NCBI GenBank assembly: GCA_016195395.1 | Contig: JACPZR010000060.1 | Span: forward strand, 1 to 5,406 | Direction: 5' to 3' | Source of the DNA: Spirochaetia bacterium | GTDB lineage: Bacteria > Spirochaetota > Leptospirae > Leptospirales > Leptonemataceae | Length of the DNA: 5,406 nucleotides | Shown: piece by piece, positions 1 through 5,406 of the stretch | Layout of the letters: each line of letters starts with the position of its first letter | How positions within the stretch are numbered: position 1 is the first letter of the stretch | Translations under genes and position numbers: made by a program | Notes under the pieces: model-generated | The model's database searches: none | Seen by the model: only the letters and a program-made list of their open reading frames with translations | What the model was told of the DNA's origin: nothing

Positions 1-892
1 AGTCTTTCAAATTGAAGACTTCGCGCATCACAATGAGGAGCGTCAGAACCATTCCGAACCCCGAGAAAACGGCGCCCGCAACAAAGTACGGCGGGAAGAT
101 CGTCGTGTGCCAGCCGGGAATAACGGACGTTGCAAAGTCGAACGAAACGATGGAGTGAACCGAGAATACGAGCGGCATAGACAAGCCCGCGAGAATCATC
201 GCAGCGGCTTCATAGTGAGCCCACGCCCTGGCGCTTCCGACCCAGCCGAATGACAGGGTGCGGTACACTGCTTTACGTATTTTCTGAACGGTATCCGATT
301 CCGTTATGCGGTCCCGGACAGAGGCAAAGTCGGGAATCAGACCGATGTACCAGAATACCAAAGAGATCGTGAAGTAGGTGGAGATTGCGAATTCGTCCCA
401 GACCAAGGGAGAACGGAAGTTGGGCCAGAGGACCCCGCGTTCGTTGGGATAGGGAAGGGCCCAGAAGATTACCCATACGCGTCCCACGTGGAGCGTTGGA
501 TACACAGCAGCACAGAGAACCGCGAAGATCGTCATGGCTTCCGCGGACCGGTTGATACCCGTTCTCAATTGCTGGCGGAACACGTACAAGATCGCGGAAA
601 TGAGCGTACCGGCGTGGCCGATACCGATCCAGAAAACGAAGTTGATGATCAGCGTGCCCCATGAAATCGGCACGTTGTTGGCCATGATCCCGATCCCCGT
701 GCCCACCAAGCGGCCGAGTTCAATCAGATACATGGTGAAAACGACGAGCGCAAGGCCAAAGCCGCCCCACCACAGTTTGGTAGGGAACGACTCAAGCGGC
801 TTGGCGACGTCATCGTTGACGTTCTTATAGACCTTCCCGCCCGTAACGAGGGTTGGATTCAGTTGTTCTAATTCTGTTGTAACCGTTGCCAT
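1..892 (-). CDS. actC: ACIII subunit ActC, NrfD/PsrC-like quinol-oxidising membrane protein (3' end outside window)
   Basis: This is the integral membrane subunit of alternative complex III, which binds and oxidises quinol and hands electrons to the ActB iron-sulfur clusters. I translated 297 open codons from ATG at 892 to the window edge. The family is usually about 450-480 residues, so roughly the last third is missing. Hydrophobic segments lie near residues 41-62, 80-105, 117-140, 167-190, 228-250 and 265-290. Diagnostic ActC stretches are WIGIGHAGTLISAIL (88-102, with His93), INRSAEAMTIFAV (113-125), TLHVGRVW (133-140, with His135), NFRSPLVWDEFAISTYF (158-174, with Asp166), and GLIPDFASVRDR (184-195). 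His93, His135 and Asp166 are the polar membrane positions I would connect with the quinol site by analogy to NrfD-like proteins; that is inference. The gene starts 14 bases after the actB stop, so the two are probably cotranscribed and translationally linked. Its own Shine-Dalgarno sequence is weak (GGTGG about 8 bases upstream). No frame break is seen in the visible part. Confidence 0.95.
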   Translation of the reverse strand, partial: MATVTTELEQLNPTLVTGGKVYKNVNDDVAKPLESFPTKLWWGGFGLALVVFTMYLIELGRLVGTGIGIMANNVPISWGTLIINFVFWIGIGHAGTLISAILYVFRQQLRTGINRSAEAMTIFAVLCAAVYPTLHVGRVWVIFWALPYPNERGVLWPNFRSPLVWDEFAISTYFTISLVFWYIGLIPDFASVRDRITESDTVQKIRKAVYRTLSFGWVGSARAWAHYEAAAMILAGLSMPLVFSVHSIVSFDFATSVIPGWHTTIFPPYFVAGAVFSGFGMVLTLLIVMREVFNLKD

Positions 893-906
893 ATCTATAC
901 CACCGT

Positions 907-2652
907 CTACGATCTGTTACGAATCTTCGCGAGATACGTAATCGAGGGTCCGACTCCCAGGAAATCAAGAACCTTGTAACCGCGCGCATCTGCGGCGAGG
1001 CGGGAGACATCGCTCGTTTTGTCATGGATGTCACCAAAGGTAATGGCGTTCGTGGGGCAGACTTCTTGGCAGGCTGTTTTGACCGTGCCGTCCTGAATCC
1101 GCTTATCCCCGCGCACCCGCATTTCATGCCGGGCCGCTGTGATGCGATGGATGCAGAAGGTGCATTTTTCCATAACACCACGCACGCGCACAGCCACGTC
1201 CGGGTTGAGACCCAGCTGCATGGGGCTTTTAAGTTTGCGGTCCAAGCCGTCCCACCAGTTCCAATATTCGAAGTAGTTGAAACGGCGCACTTTGAACGGG
1301 CAGTTGTTGGCGCAATAGCGCGTTCCGATGCAACGGTTGTAGGTCATCACGTTCAGGCCTTCATGGCTGTGCGTGGTGGCCGCTACGGGGCACACGTTCT
1401 CGCAGGGCGCGTTTTCGCACTGCTGGCAGAGCATGGGCTGGAATGCCACATCCGGATTCTCTTCTGTCCCGCTGAAGTAGCGGTCGATGCGAATCCAGTG
1501 CATTTCGCGGCTGCGCGTAACCTGCTCCGGTCCTACCATGGGAACGTTGTTTTCAAGGTCGCAGCTGGTGACGCATGAGCCGCAACCCACGCATGCATTC
1601 AGGTCAACCACCATGTGCCAGCGGATGTCTTTTTCATCCACCCATGTGGGGATCAAACCCGCTTTCTCTTTCGATGGGAACTTGCTTTTCTCTATGGACG
1701 TTGCGCCGGGATTCTTTACGTATTCGGCAAGCGTAGACTCGAGAACGATCGGTCTGTCGTGGCCGAACACTTTGGTGCCCGATGCATCAAACGGCGCAAG
1801 TGGGAGCTTGTCAGGAGCAAAGAACGCACGGTCTTCGCTGTTGAATCCGCTGCGATACACCTGCTGCATTGTGGGGATCTTGTCCCGGTCGCCCGTAGAT
1901 TCAACGGCCGCGGTTACACCGGAGAACGTTATGCGGTTCTTGTCCGCCACTGCCAGTGCGACCGCATTGGCTCCATGATCATTCCCGACGGTGCCCGCCG
2001 CTGTCCGACCGTAACCAAGGGCGACGAGCACAGCGCCCGGATGGAGACCTACCTGCAGGTGAACAGGCACCTTGACGGAACCGCCTGCGGTTTTGACTTC
2101 AACGACGGAACCCTGTTTGAGCTTCAGCTTACGGCCGGTGGCCGGGAGCATCGCTGCATAGTTGGTCCAAACGTTCTTGCTGACAGAGTCCGGGAGTTCC
2201 TGACGGTAAGCGTTATTGGCGCCTGTGCCATCAAGCATGGCCGGCTTGTAGTAAAGGCCGAGTTTGAGGTCGGTTTCGAAGGATTTGCCGCCGCCCAGTG
2301 ATTCAGGCCCTTGCACAACGTCGAGGGCGCTGGTATTGAAGTTTCGGCCACCGCGGGTTGCATTCCAAGTTCCAAGTCCAGGCGCAAAGTATCCGGCCTG
2401 GAGAACCGACTGCCAGAACCCACGGAAGTCGCCACCGGCGCCACCGCGGCCTTGAATCGTTTTCCAACGTTCTTTGAGGTACTCATGGAAGGTTTTGGAG
2501 CCGGCGAGCGTGCCCCCAGCAAGCTGGATCAGCCGGTCTTCGAGCGATTCGGTTGCAAACAGAGGACGGACGACCGGCTGGCGTACGGCGTAGAAACCGG
2601 GCACGGGCTCTGCATCACCCCAGGATTCCAGGTAGTGGCTGGCCGGGAGCAC
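907..2652 (-). CDS. actB: ACIII subunit ActB, C-terminal part: end of MopB-like domain plus four-cluster iron-sulfur domain (frame-shifted from its N-terminal part)
   Basis: This is the electron-transfer half of ActB. Positions count from GTG at 2652. That is merely the first start codon in the frame: homologous sequence (DETTALAQ) already begins at 2679, so it is not a natural gene start. Residues 1-340 are the end of the molybdopterin-oxidoreductase-like domain, which binds no Mo cofactor in [20 protein letters not shown] (2-16) is its family motif. Residues 345-545 form the ferredoxin-like domain with 15 cysteines: C354/357/360/364, C409/412/417/421, C441/447/451 and C497/500/528/532. The third group reads CIGTRYC with Thr where most relatives have Cys, so it has only three ligands, as expected for the single [3Fe-4S] cluster beside three [4Fe-4S] clusters known in ACIII. 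The C-terminus looks complete, with TAG at 907-909. A product made from this frame alone would have no export signal, and there is no properly spaced ribosome binding site before 2652. Function therefore depends on being joined to the upstream half. Confidence 0.93.
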   Translation of the reverse strand: MLPASHYLESWGDAEPVPGFYAVRQPVVRPLFATESLEDRLIQLAGGTLAGSKTFHEYLKERWKTIQGRGGAGGDFRGFWQSVLQAGYFAPGLGTWNATRGGRNFNTSALDVVQGPESLGGGKSFETDLKLGLYYKPAMLDGTGANNAYRQELPDSVSKNVWTNYAAMLPATGRKLKLKQGSVVEVKTAGGSVKVPVHLQVGLHPGAVLVALGYGRTAAGTVGNDHGANAVALAVADKNRITFSGVTAAVESTGDRDKIPTMQQVYRSGFNSEDRAFFAPDKLPLAPFDASGTKVFGHDRPIVLESTLAEYVKNPGATSIEKSKFPSKEKAGLIPTWVDEKDIRWHMVVDLNACVGCGSCVTSCDLENNVPMVGPEQVTRSREMHWIRIDRYFSGTEENPDVAFQPMLCQQCENAPCENVCPVAATTHSHEGLNVMTYNRCIGTRYCANNCPFKVRRFNYFEYWNWWDGLDRKLKSPMQLGLNPDVAVRVRGVMEKCTFCIHRITAARHEMRVRGDKRIQDGTVKTACQEVCPTNAITFGDIHDKTSDVSRLAADARGYKVLDFLGVGPSITYLAKIRNRS

Positions 2653-4100
2653 GCCCTGTGCGAGAGCTGTGGTTTCATCGCAGCGGGGACCTTTTTGAGT
2701 GCGGCAGCAAATCCGCTCGACGGCGGGAGGTGAAACACCGGGTTTGCGCCGGCGAAGATGATCGTGTTGACGCGGCCCGCGGCCATGTCCCGCACGAGTG
2801 TGGCAAGTTCCTCGTCGCTCGATCCGGCTGACAGTTGGACGTTATTTACGTAGTCAACGGTCTTCCCGTCGTTATCGAGTGCTGCGTTCAAGAGGTTGAC
2901 GGCTGCCATCAAGGGCAGAGCGTCAGGACCAGCGAGCGGGGAGCCGGCAATGACGAGGCTGCGGCCGCGGTTTTCCCACAGTTCCGCTGCGATCTTTGCG
3001 ATGATTGGTTCGTACGTTCCGGCTTTGAAGAGGCCGTCCGTATGCTTGAGCGTCTGCACAAGGCGGTCAGCTTGGTAGGGTTCAAGGGCGCGGCGGACGG
3101 AGCCGTTCCCGCCAAAACCGCCACCGCCTTGCTTGAGAATCAGCTCAGCTGCAAGAGACAGGGCTACTGCAGCCTGGTCGCCCGGGCGAATGGCGTAGCG
3201 GTTGTCCGCATTGGCGCCCGTGTTCGAGAACATGGATTCGAATACCACCAGTCGGCTCATCTGTTTGGCGCCGTGGCGTAATTCCCGCTTCTGGCCGAAT
3301 CGCGCCGCTGTTCCGGGCGCGCCCGGCATGCTGCCGAGGAAGTCAGCATCAATGGAGAGGACATAATCCGCGCGGTCAAAGCGATATGAGGGGATCAATG
3401 CCTGGCCAAAGCCGGCTTTCTGGCCGTCTGCAATTTGGCGCAGGGTGGGGTCCTGATTCAGTTCAAGTAGGCGTCCGCCGGGAACGGCCTTCAGGAAATC
3501 TTGGATGAGGGCACGCGTGGAGGGGCTGTTGACGGGGCTCGTCAAGAGGACATAATTTCCCTTGGCCAGTGCCGTTTTGATGTCTCCAGCAATCTCTTCA
3601 TCCGTAGCGTTCTTCTTAACACCTGATTTCAGACGCACTCCTTTGCGAAGGCGGTCCGGATCGTAGAGGTCCATGATGCTTGCCACGTGGTATGCGGAAA
3701 CACCGCCCCGTGTCAGCGGGTGCTCGGGGTTCCCGGCAATCTTGACAGGGCGTCCTTCACGGGTGCGGACGATCAGGCCCGTGCCGTCTGGCGCAGTTGT
3801 GGAGTAGTAGGATGACTCACCGACAATTTCTTCCGGCGGCTGGATGACGGCCGGGACAATCTGCTCCGACGGACGACGGCAGGCCGCCCCCACGAGAACG
3901 GCGCCCGCGCCCATGAACTTCAGGAAGTCTTTACGTGAAACGCCGGATTTTGTCTCGCTGTCCGATTCATCCTGCATTTCATTTCGGGATTTTTCGAATT
4001 CAGGGGTGATCCAAGAGGGCAGTTGTGAGGGAGCGGTCCGCTCTTCGAGTGTCTGCCAGTAGCGCTTGGGCTGCTCTTGATTCGATTCGCGCTTATTCAT
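2529..4100 (-). CDS. actB: ACIII subunit ActB, N-terminal part: Tat-type leader and MopB-like domain, ending prematurely after a frame break
   Basis: This is the first half of ActB, the periplasm-facing subunit that carries electrons from ActC to ActA. I prefer ATG at 4100 because AAGGA at 4105-4109 precedes it by 4 bases. An in-frame ATG at 4112 (four residues longer) overlaps that site and has only a weak one of its own. Residue numbers here count from 4112. The long leader (YWQTLEE, 18-24) precedes a Tat-like motif SRKDFLKFMG (59-68), a hydrophobic stretch (69-77) and CRRPSEQIVP (78-87), the usual layout of extended Tat leaders in this family. The MopB-like domain follows, with GNPEHPLTRGG (127-137), DLYDPDR (148-154), NTGANADNRYAIRPGDQ (297-313) and GANPVFHLPPSSGFAAALKKVP (455-476). 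No molybdenum-ligand cysteine is apparent, as in other ActB proteins. Homology stops after Pro476; residues 477-527 are an out-of-frame tail ending at 2529. A Gly-rich insert lies at 329-337. Joined with its other half the protein would be about 1,060 residues, close to normal for ActB. Confidence 0.92.
   Translation of the reverse strand: MNKRESNQEQPKRYWQTLEERTAPSQLPSWITPEFEKSRNEMQDESDSETKSGVSRKDFLKFMGAGAVLVGAACRRPSEQIVPAVIQPPEEIVGESSYYSTTAPDGTGLIVRTREGRPVKIAGNPEHPLTRGGVSAYHVASIMDLYDPDRLRKGVRLKSGVKKNATDEEIAGDIKTALAKGNYVLLTSPVNSPSTRALIQDFLKAVPGGRLLELNQDPTLRQIADGQKAGFGQALIPSYRFDRADYVLSIDADFLGSMPGAPGTAARFGQKRELRHGAKQMSRLVVFESMFSNTGANADNRYAIRPGDQAAVALSLAAELILKQGGGGFGGNGSVRRALEPYQADRLVQTLKHTDGLFKAGTYEPIIAKIAAELWENRGRSLVIAGSPLAGPDALPLMAAVNLLNAALDNDGKTVDYVNNVQLSAGSSDEELATLVRDMAAGRVNTIIFAGANPVFHLPPSSGFAAALKKVPAAMKPQLSHRACSRPATTWNPGVMQSPCPVSTPYASRSSVLCLQPNRSKTG
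2680..2696 (-). other. actB: Frame break inside actB
   Basis: Reading on the minus strand, KKVP (2696-2685) is in the N-terminal frame and DETTALAQ (from 2679) is in the C-terminal frame, with only five bases between. In ActB and related MopB proteins about nine residues normally separate the VP and DET elements (the pattern is roughly VPxxVxLxxxxDET). About 22 bases therefore appear to be missing, which is not a multiple of three and leaves the downstream half in the -1 frame. Adding one base would restore the frame but not the missing residues. The family spacing is from memory of the family pattern, not from an alignment run here. Confidence 0.75.
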
Positions 4101-4104
4101 GGTG

Positions 4105-4109
4105 TCCTT
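4105..4109 (-). promoter_or_regulatory. Ribosome binding site of actB (AAGGA), deciding the start at 4100
   Basis: On the minus strand the order is ATG (4112-4110), AAGGA (4109-4105), four bases, ATG (4100-4098), all in one frame. The AAGGA serves the second ATG and lies inside the codons following the first, so 4100 is the better start. Confidence 0.55.
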
Positions 4110-4145
4110 CATAGTTGAGTCTCTGTGCGACTGGTGAATAACGTA

Positions 4146-4724
4146 TTAGTAATGGCACGTTCCGCATTCGGTCAAATGTACGCTCCGGTTGTGACCGGGT
4201 TTGGTATCCTGGATGTCAGGGAATTTGGCGGCATTGTCACGGTGACACTTGATGCACCAGCCCATGTTGAAGTCAGAGGCGACTTCTACTTTGTCCATCT
4301 TGTCCACGGCTCCGTGGCAATCCGCGCACTGGAACCCGCGGGAGATGTGTGGTTTATGGCTGAATTTCGCGTGGTCCGGAAGGTCGTGCACTTTCAGCCA
4401 GCGGATGGGCATTCCTGCTTTGTACGATGTCCGCAGATACTGAATGTTCGGGCTGTCTGAAGCAATCACTTCGTGACACTTCATGCAGGTGGCTGTGTCA
4501 GGAATTGACGCCTGCGCAGATCTTTCCGTATTCACGTGACAGAAGCGGCAGTCGACTCCCACTTCACCCGCATGAATCTTGTGGCTGAAAGGTATGGGCT
4601 GGTCAGGAGCATATCCTTTGTACTTTGGAGCGCCGGCAAAGAGATAGGCGGCTCCCCCAAAGACTACAAAGATGACTGTGAGTTTGATTCCGTGCTTTTT
4701 CAGGATTCGTTTGAGTGCATCCAT
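4146..4724 (-). CDS. actA: ACIII subunit ActA, membrane-anchored pentaheme cytochrome c
   Basis: This is the electron-output cytochrome of alternative complex III. It takes electrons from the ActB iron-sulfur clusters and delivers them towards a mono-heme cytochrome or the terminal oxidase on the periplasmic side. The 192-residue product has five CXXCH heme c sites: CRFCH (59-63), CMKCH (80-84), CADCH (133-137), CIKCH (157-161) and CGTCH (187-191), the last ending one residue before the C-terminus, as is usual for ActA. Extra histidines in FSHKIH (46-51), FSHKPH (121-126), H113, H178 and H183 are candidate distal ligands. A basic N-terminus followed by a hydrophobic segment (about 14-32) without a clear cleavage site suggests a membrane anchor. 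ATG at 4724 is supported by GGAAG six bases upstream, and the stop is TAA at 4146-4148. It is the first gene of the operon; actB follows after about 33-45 bases. A multiheme cytochrome c7-type protein of another pathway is the only alternative, and the neighbours argue against it. Confidence 0.96.
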   Translation of the reverse strand: MDALKRILKKHGIKLTVIFVVFGGAAYLFAGAPKYKGYAPDQPIPFSHKIHAGEVGVDCRFCHVNTERSAQASIPDTATCMKCHEVIASDSPNIQYLRTSYKAGMPIRWLKVHDLPDHAKFSHKPHISRGFQCADCHGAVDKMDKVEVASDFNMGWCIKCHRDNAAKFPDIQDTKPGHNRSVHLTECGTCHY

Positions 4725-4730
4725 TCAATA

Positions 4731-4735
4731 CTTCC
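4731..4735 (-). promoter_or_regulatory. Ribosome binding site of actA (GGAAG), partly inside a small hairpin
   Basis: GGAAG lies six bases before the ATG at 4724. On the transcript, CCGCG (4748-4744), a five-base loop and CGCGG (4738-4734) can form a five-base-pair all-GC stem whose last two G residues are the first two of the binding site. Confidence 0.5.
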
Positions 4736-4818
4736 GCGGCCTGCGCGGCGTTCCCACTGCGCACGGCGGGCACAACTTTTTCTGCGGCACATCTATGTCA
4801 ATGATCAATCAATTTATG

Positions 4819-4872
4819 TGACAGTTTTGCAGACCGACTGACAATTCTTCAGACCGTCGTGAATAATTCTTG
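4819..4872. repeat. Tandem imperfect 20-base direct repeat, about 2.6 copies
   Basis: Copy 1 (4819-4838) is TGACAGTTTTGCAGACCGAC and copy 2 (4839-4858) is TGACAATTCTTCAGACCGTC, identical at 16 of 20 positions. A partial third copy, TGAATAATTCTTG, starts at 4860. Periods of 20 and 21 bases place the copies on one face of the helix, two turns apart, which is typical of operator arrays. An inverted TGTCA at 4796-4800 faces copy 1. The array lies about 95-150 bases from each divergent start codon. Confidence 0.7.
4838..4867 (+). promoter_or_regulatory. Candidate sigma-70-type promoter for clpB
   Basis: CTGACA at 4838-4843 (five of six matches to TTGACA) and AATAAT at 4862-4867 (five of six to TATAAT) are separated by 18 bases, with TG directly before the -10 hexamer. 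Transcription would begin near 4874, giving a leader of about 95 bases. Both hexamers fall inside the tandem repeat array, so a factor binding the array would compete with or position RNA polymerase. Confidence 0.4.
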
Positions 4873-4876
4873 TCCG

Positions 4877-4904
4877 CCAGCCTGCGCGGGCCGCTCGCGC
4901 CTGG
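4877..4904 (+). promoter_or_regulatory. GC-rich hairpin in the presumed clpB leader
   Basis: CCAG (4877-4880) pairs with CTGG (4901-4904), and GCGCG (4884-4888) with CGCGC (4896-4900). A three-base bulge lies on the left and the loop has seven bases. It would sit at the very 5' end of a transcript starting near 4874. There is no following T run, so it is not a conventional terminator on this strand. Confidence 0.4.
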
Positions 4905-4958
4905 GAATTGATCTTGCAGATAGACAGCAACTAGGGAAAGAGGACGAGACCCCTGACC

Positions 4959-4963
4959 AGGAG
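4959..4963 (+). promoter_or_regulatory. Ribosome binding site of clpB (AGGAG), deciding the GTG start
   Basis: AGGAG ends five bases before GTG at 4969, a strong match at a good distance. The protein then begins MRLDKITVK, which aligns with the usual ClpB N-terminus, so GTG is the true start. Confidence 0.8.
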
Positions 4964-4968
4964 CGAAC

Positions 4969-5406
4969 GTGAGACTAGATAAGATCACAGTGAAGACGGC
5001 GGAAGCGGTGAATGCAGCCCAGGATGAGGCGGCCAAGCGTGGTAATCCAGAGGCGGCCCCCGAACACCTGCTGATGGAGCTGGTGCGGCAGGACAGCGGC
5101 ATGGCCCAAATGATACTGAGTCGCATTGGGGTCCCTGTGGCGTCTGTATCCTCTATAATAGAGAAATACCTGGACTCACTTCCGCGTGTGGAAGGCCAGC
5201 AAGACGTCCGTCCCTCTGCGGCGTTCGCGCAGGTGCTCACCAAGGCACAGGCTGAGGCAAAGAAGCGCGGGGACCAGTATCTCTCCGGCGAGCACGTCCT
5301 TCTTGCATATCTTGGAGACAAGCAGAACCGGTTGGTGGGGCAGCTGTCGGCGTTGGGCTTAACCGTTGAAGTTGTAGTAGAAGCTTTGAAGGATCTTCGA
5401 GGGGGC
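4969..5406 (+). CDS. clpB: ATP-dependent chaperone/disaggregase ClpB, N-terminal domain (3' end outside window)
   Basis: ClpB is a cytoplasmic hexameric AAA+ disaggregase that threads aggregated proteins through its pore together with DnaK. Only 146 codons are present, out of about 850-880 in the family. They cover the N-terminal substrate-binding domain with its two Clp_N repeats. The first contains AAKRGNPEAAPEHLLMELV (21-39), the second AKKRGDQYLSGEHVLLAYL (97-115), and the linker contains LPRVEG (71-76). The start MRLDKITVKTAEA and the ending ALKDLRGG (139-146) match ClpB rather than ClpA or ClpC, whose N-termini differ. The AAA+ modules and middle domain lie beyond the right edge, so ClpB function is inferred from this domain only. 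The gene starts with GTG behind a strong AGGAG and diverges from the ACIII operon. No heat-shock operator was recognised upstream. Confidence 0.93.
   Translation, partial: MRLDKITVKTAEAVNAAQDEAAKRGNPEAAPEHLLMELVRQDSGMAQMILSRIGVPVASVSSIIEKYLDSLPRVEGQQDVRPSAAFAQVLTKAQAEAKKRGDQYLSGEHVLLAYLGDKQNRLVGQLSALGLTVEVVVEALKDLRGG

Larger units (their letters stand above)
4725..4968. promoter_or_regulatory. Divergent intergenic region between actA and clpB
   Basis: These 244 bases separate the two divergent start codons and must hold both promoters. I see a tandem 20-base repeat near the middle, a plus-strand promoter candidate and two GC-rich hairpins. For the act operon there is a perfect TTGACA on the minus strand (4801-4796) but no acceptable -10 hexamer 15-19 bases after it, so I cannot place that promoter. 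No CIRCE element (TTAGCACTC inverted repeat) and no sigma-32 type heat-shock promoter were recognised. No small gene with a start and binding site is evident. Confidence 0.6.

Noticed and set aside
273..662. 129-codon minus-strand open frame inside actC
   Set aside because: It overlaps the ActC reading frame on the same strand in another phase; ActC has clear transmembrane and family motifs there.
1205..1335. Missing cysteine in the third iron-sulfur motif (CIGTRYC)
   Set aside because: It looked like a lost ligand, but three ligands at this site are the normal ActB pattern for a [3Fe-4S] cluster.
886..1578. 230-codon plus-strand open frame opposite the actB iron-sulfur domain
   Set aside because: It is antisense to a highly conserved cysteine-rich domain, its product resembles no family I know, and no binding site supports it. 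GC-rich coding DNA often yields such shadows.
1487..2301. Two overlapping plus-strand open frames (1487-1978 and 1615-2301)
   Set aside because: Both lie wholly antisense to clearly conserved actB sequence and have compositions typical of shadow frames.
2311..2831. Plus-strand open frames opposite the actB frame break (2311-2733, 2553-2831)
   Set aside because: They cross the junction only because the antisense frame happens to be open. They show no recognisable protein features and do not explain the break.
4796..4823. CRP- or FNR-like palindrome around the TGATCA at 4802-4807 and the flanking TGTCA/TGACA pair
   Set aside because: The half-sites do not have the spacing of TGTGA-N6-TCACA or TTGAT-N4-ATCAA. 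I kept only the inverted TGTCA as a remark on the repeat array.
4821..4844. Act-operon promoter with TTGTCA (4844-4839, minus strand)
   Set aside because: No -10 hexamer with more than three matches occurs at 16-19 bases; the better CATAAA sits 20 bases away.
4809..5321. 170-codon minus-strand open frame opposite clpB
   Set aside because: It is antisense to the recognisable Clp_N repeats and runs across the promoter region; it has no domain or leader of its own.

Overview
The window is a piece of a respiratory gene cluster on the minus strand plus the 5' end of a chaperone gene on the plus strand. Reading right to left on the minus strand are three consecutive genes of alternative complex III (ACIII), the cytochrome-bc1-independent quinol:cytochrome c (or terminal oxidase) oxidoreductase. 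They are actA (pentaheme cytochrome c), actB (molybdopterin-oxidoreductase-like domain fused to an iron-sulfur domain) and actC (NrfD-like membrane quinol subunit, cut by the left edge). Diverging from them is clpB, of which only the N-terminal substrate-binding domain lies inside the window. ACIII implies a diderm respiratory bacterium. The complex is known from Bacteroidota, Rhodothermota, Planctomycetota, Verrucomicrobiota, Acidobacteriota, Myxococcota and Chloroflexus, and the sequence alone does not let me pick a phylum. The moderately high GC content explains the many long antisense open frames, none of which looks like a gene.

Layout: 1-892 actC (partial); 907-2652 C-terminal part of actB; 2529-4100/4112 N-terminal part of actB; 4146-4724 actA; 4725-4968 divergent intergenic region; 4969-5406 clpB (partial). 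The act genes are separated by 14 to 33 bases and are probably one transcript, with actD, actE and actF expected beyond the left edge.

The main anomaly is in actB. Both halves match the family well, but they lie in different reading frames. The join near 2680-2696 lacks about seven residues that family members normally have there, which fits a net loss of about 22 nt. That is either a real inactivating deletion, or an assembly or sequencing fault. Ribosomal slippage is less likely.

The intergenic region holds a tandem array of an imperfect 20-base repeat (TGACA...CAGACCG). It overlaps the best plus-strand promoter candidate and sits about midway between the two divergent start codons. It also holds a GC-rich hairpin in the presumed clpB leader and a small hairpin that partly covers the actA ribosome binding site. 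I see no novel defence or mobile system, CRISPR array, tRNA, rRNA or transposon.

How it works together: ActC oxidises menaquinol or ubiquinol in the membrane. Electrons pass through the four iron-sulfur clusters of ActB to the hemes of ActA and then to a mono-heme cytochrome or directly to a cytochrome oxidase. ClpB is a general disaggregase with no known functional tie to ACIII, so its position looks like simple divergent neighbourhood.
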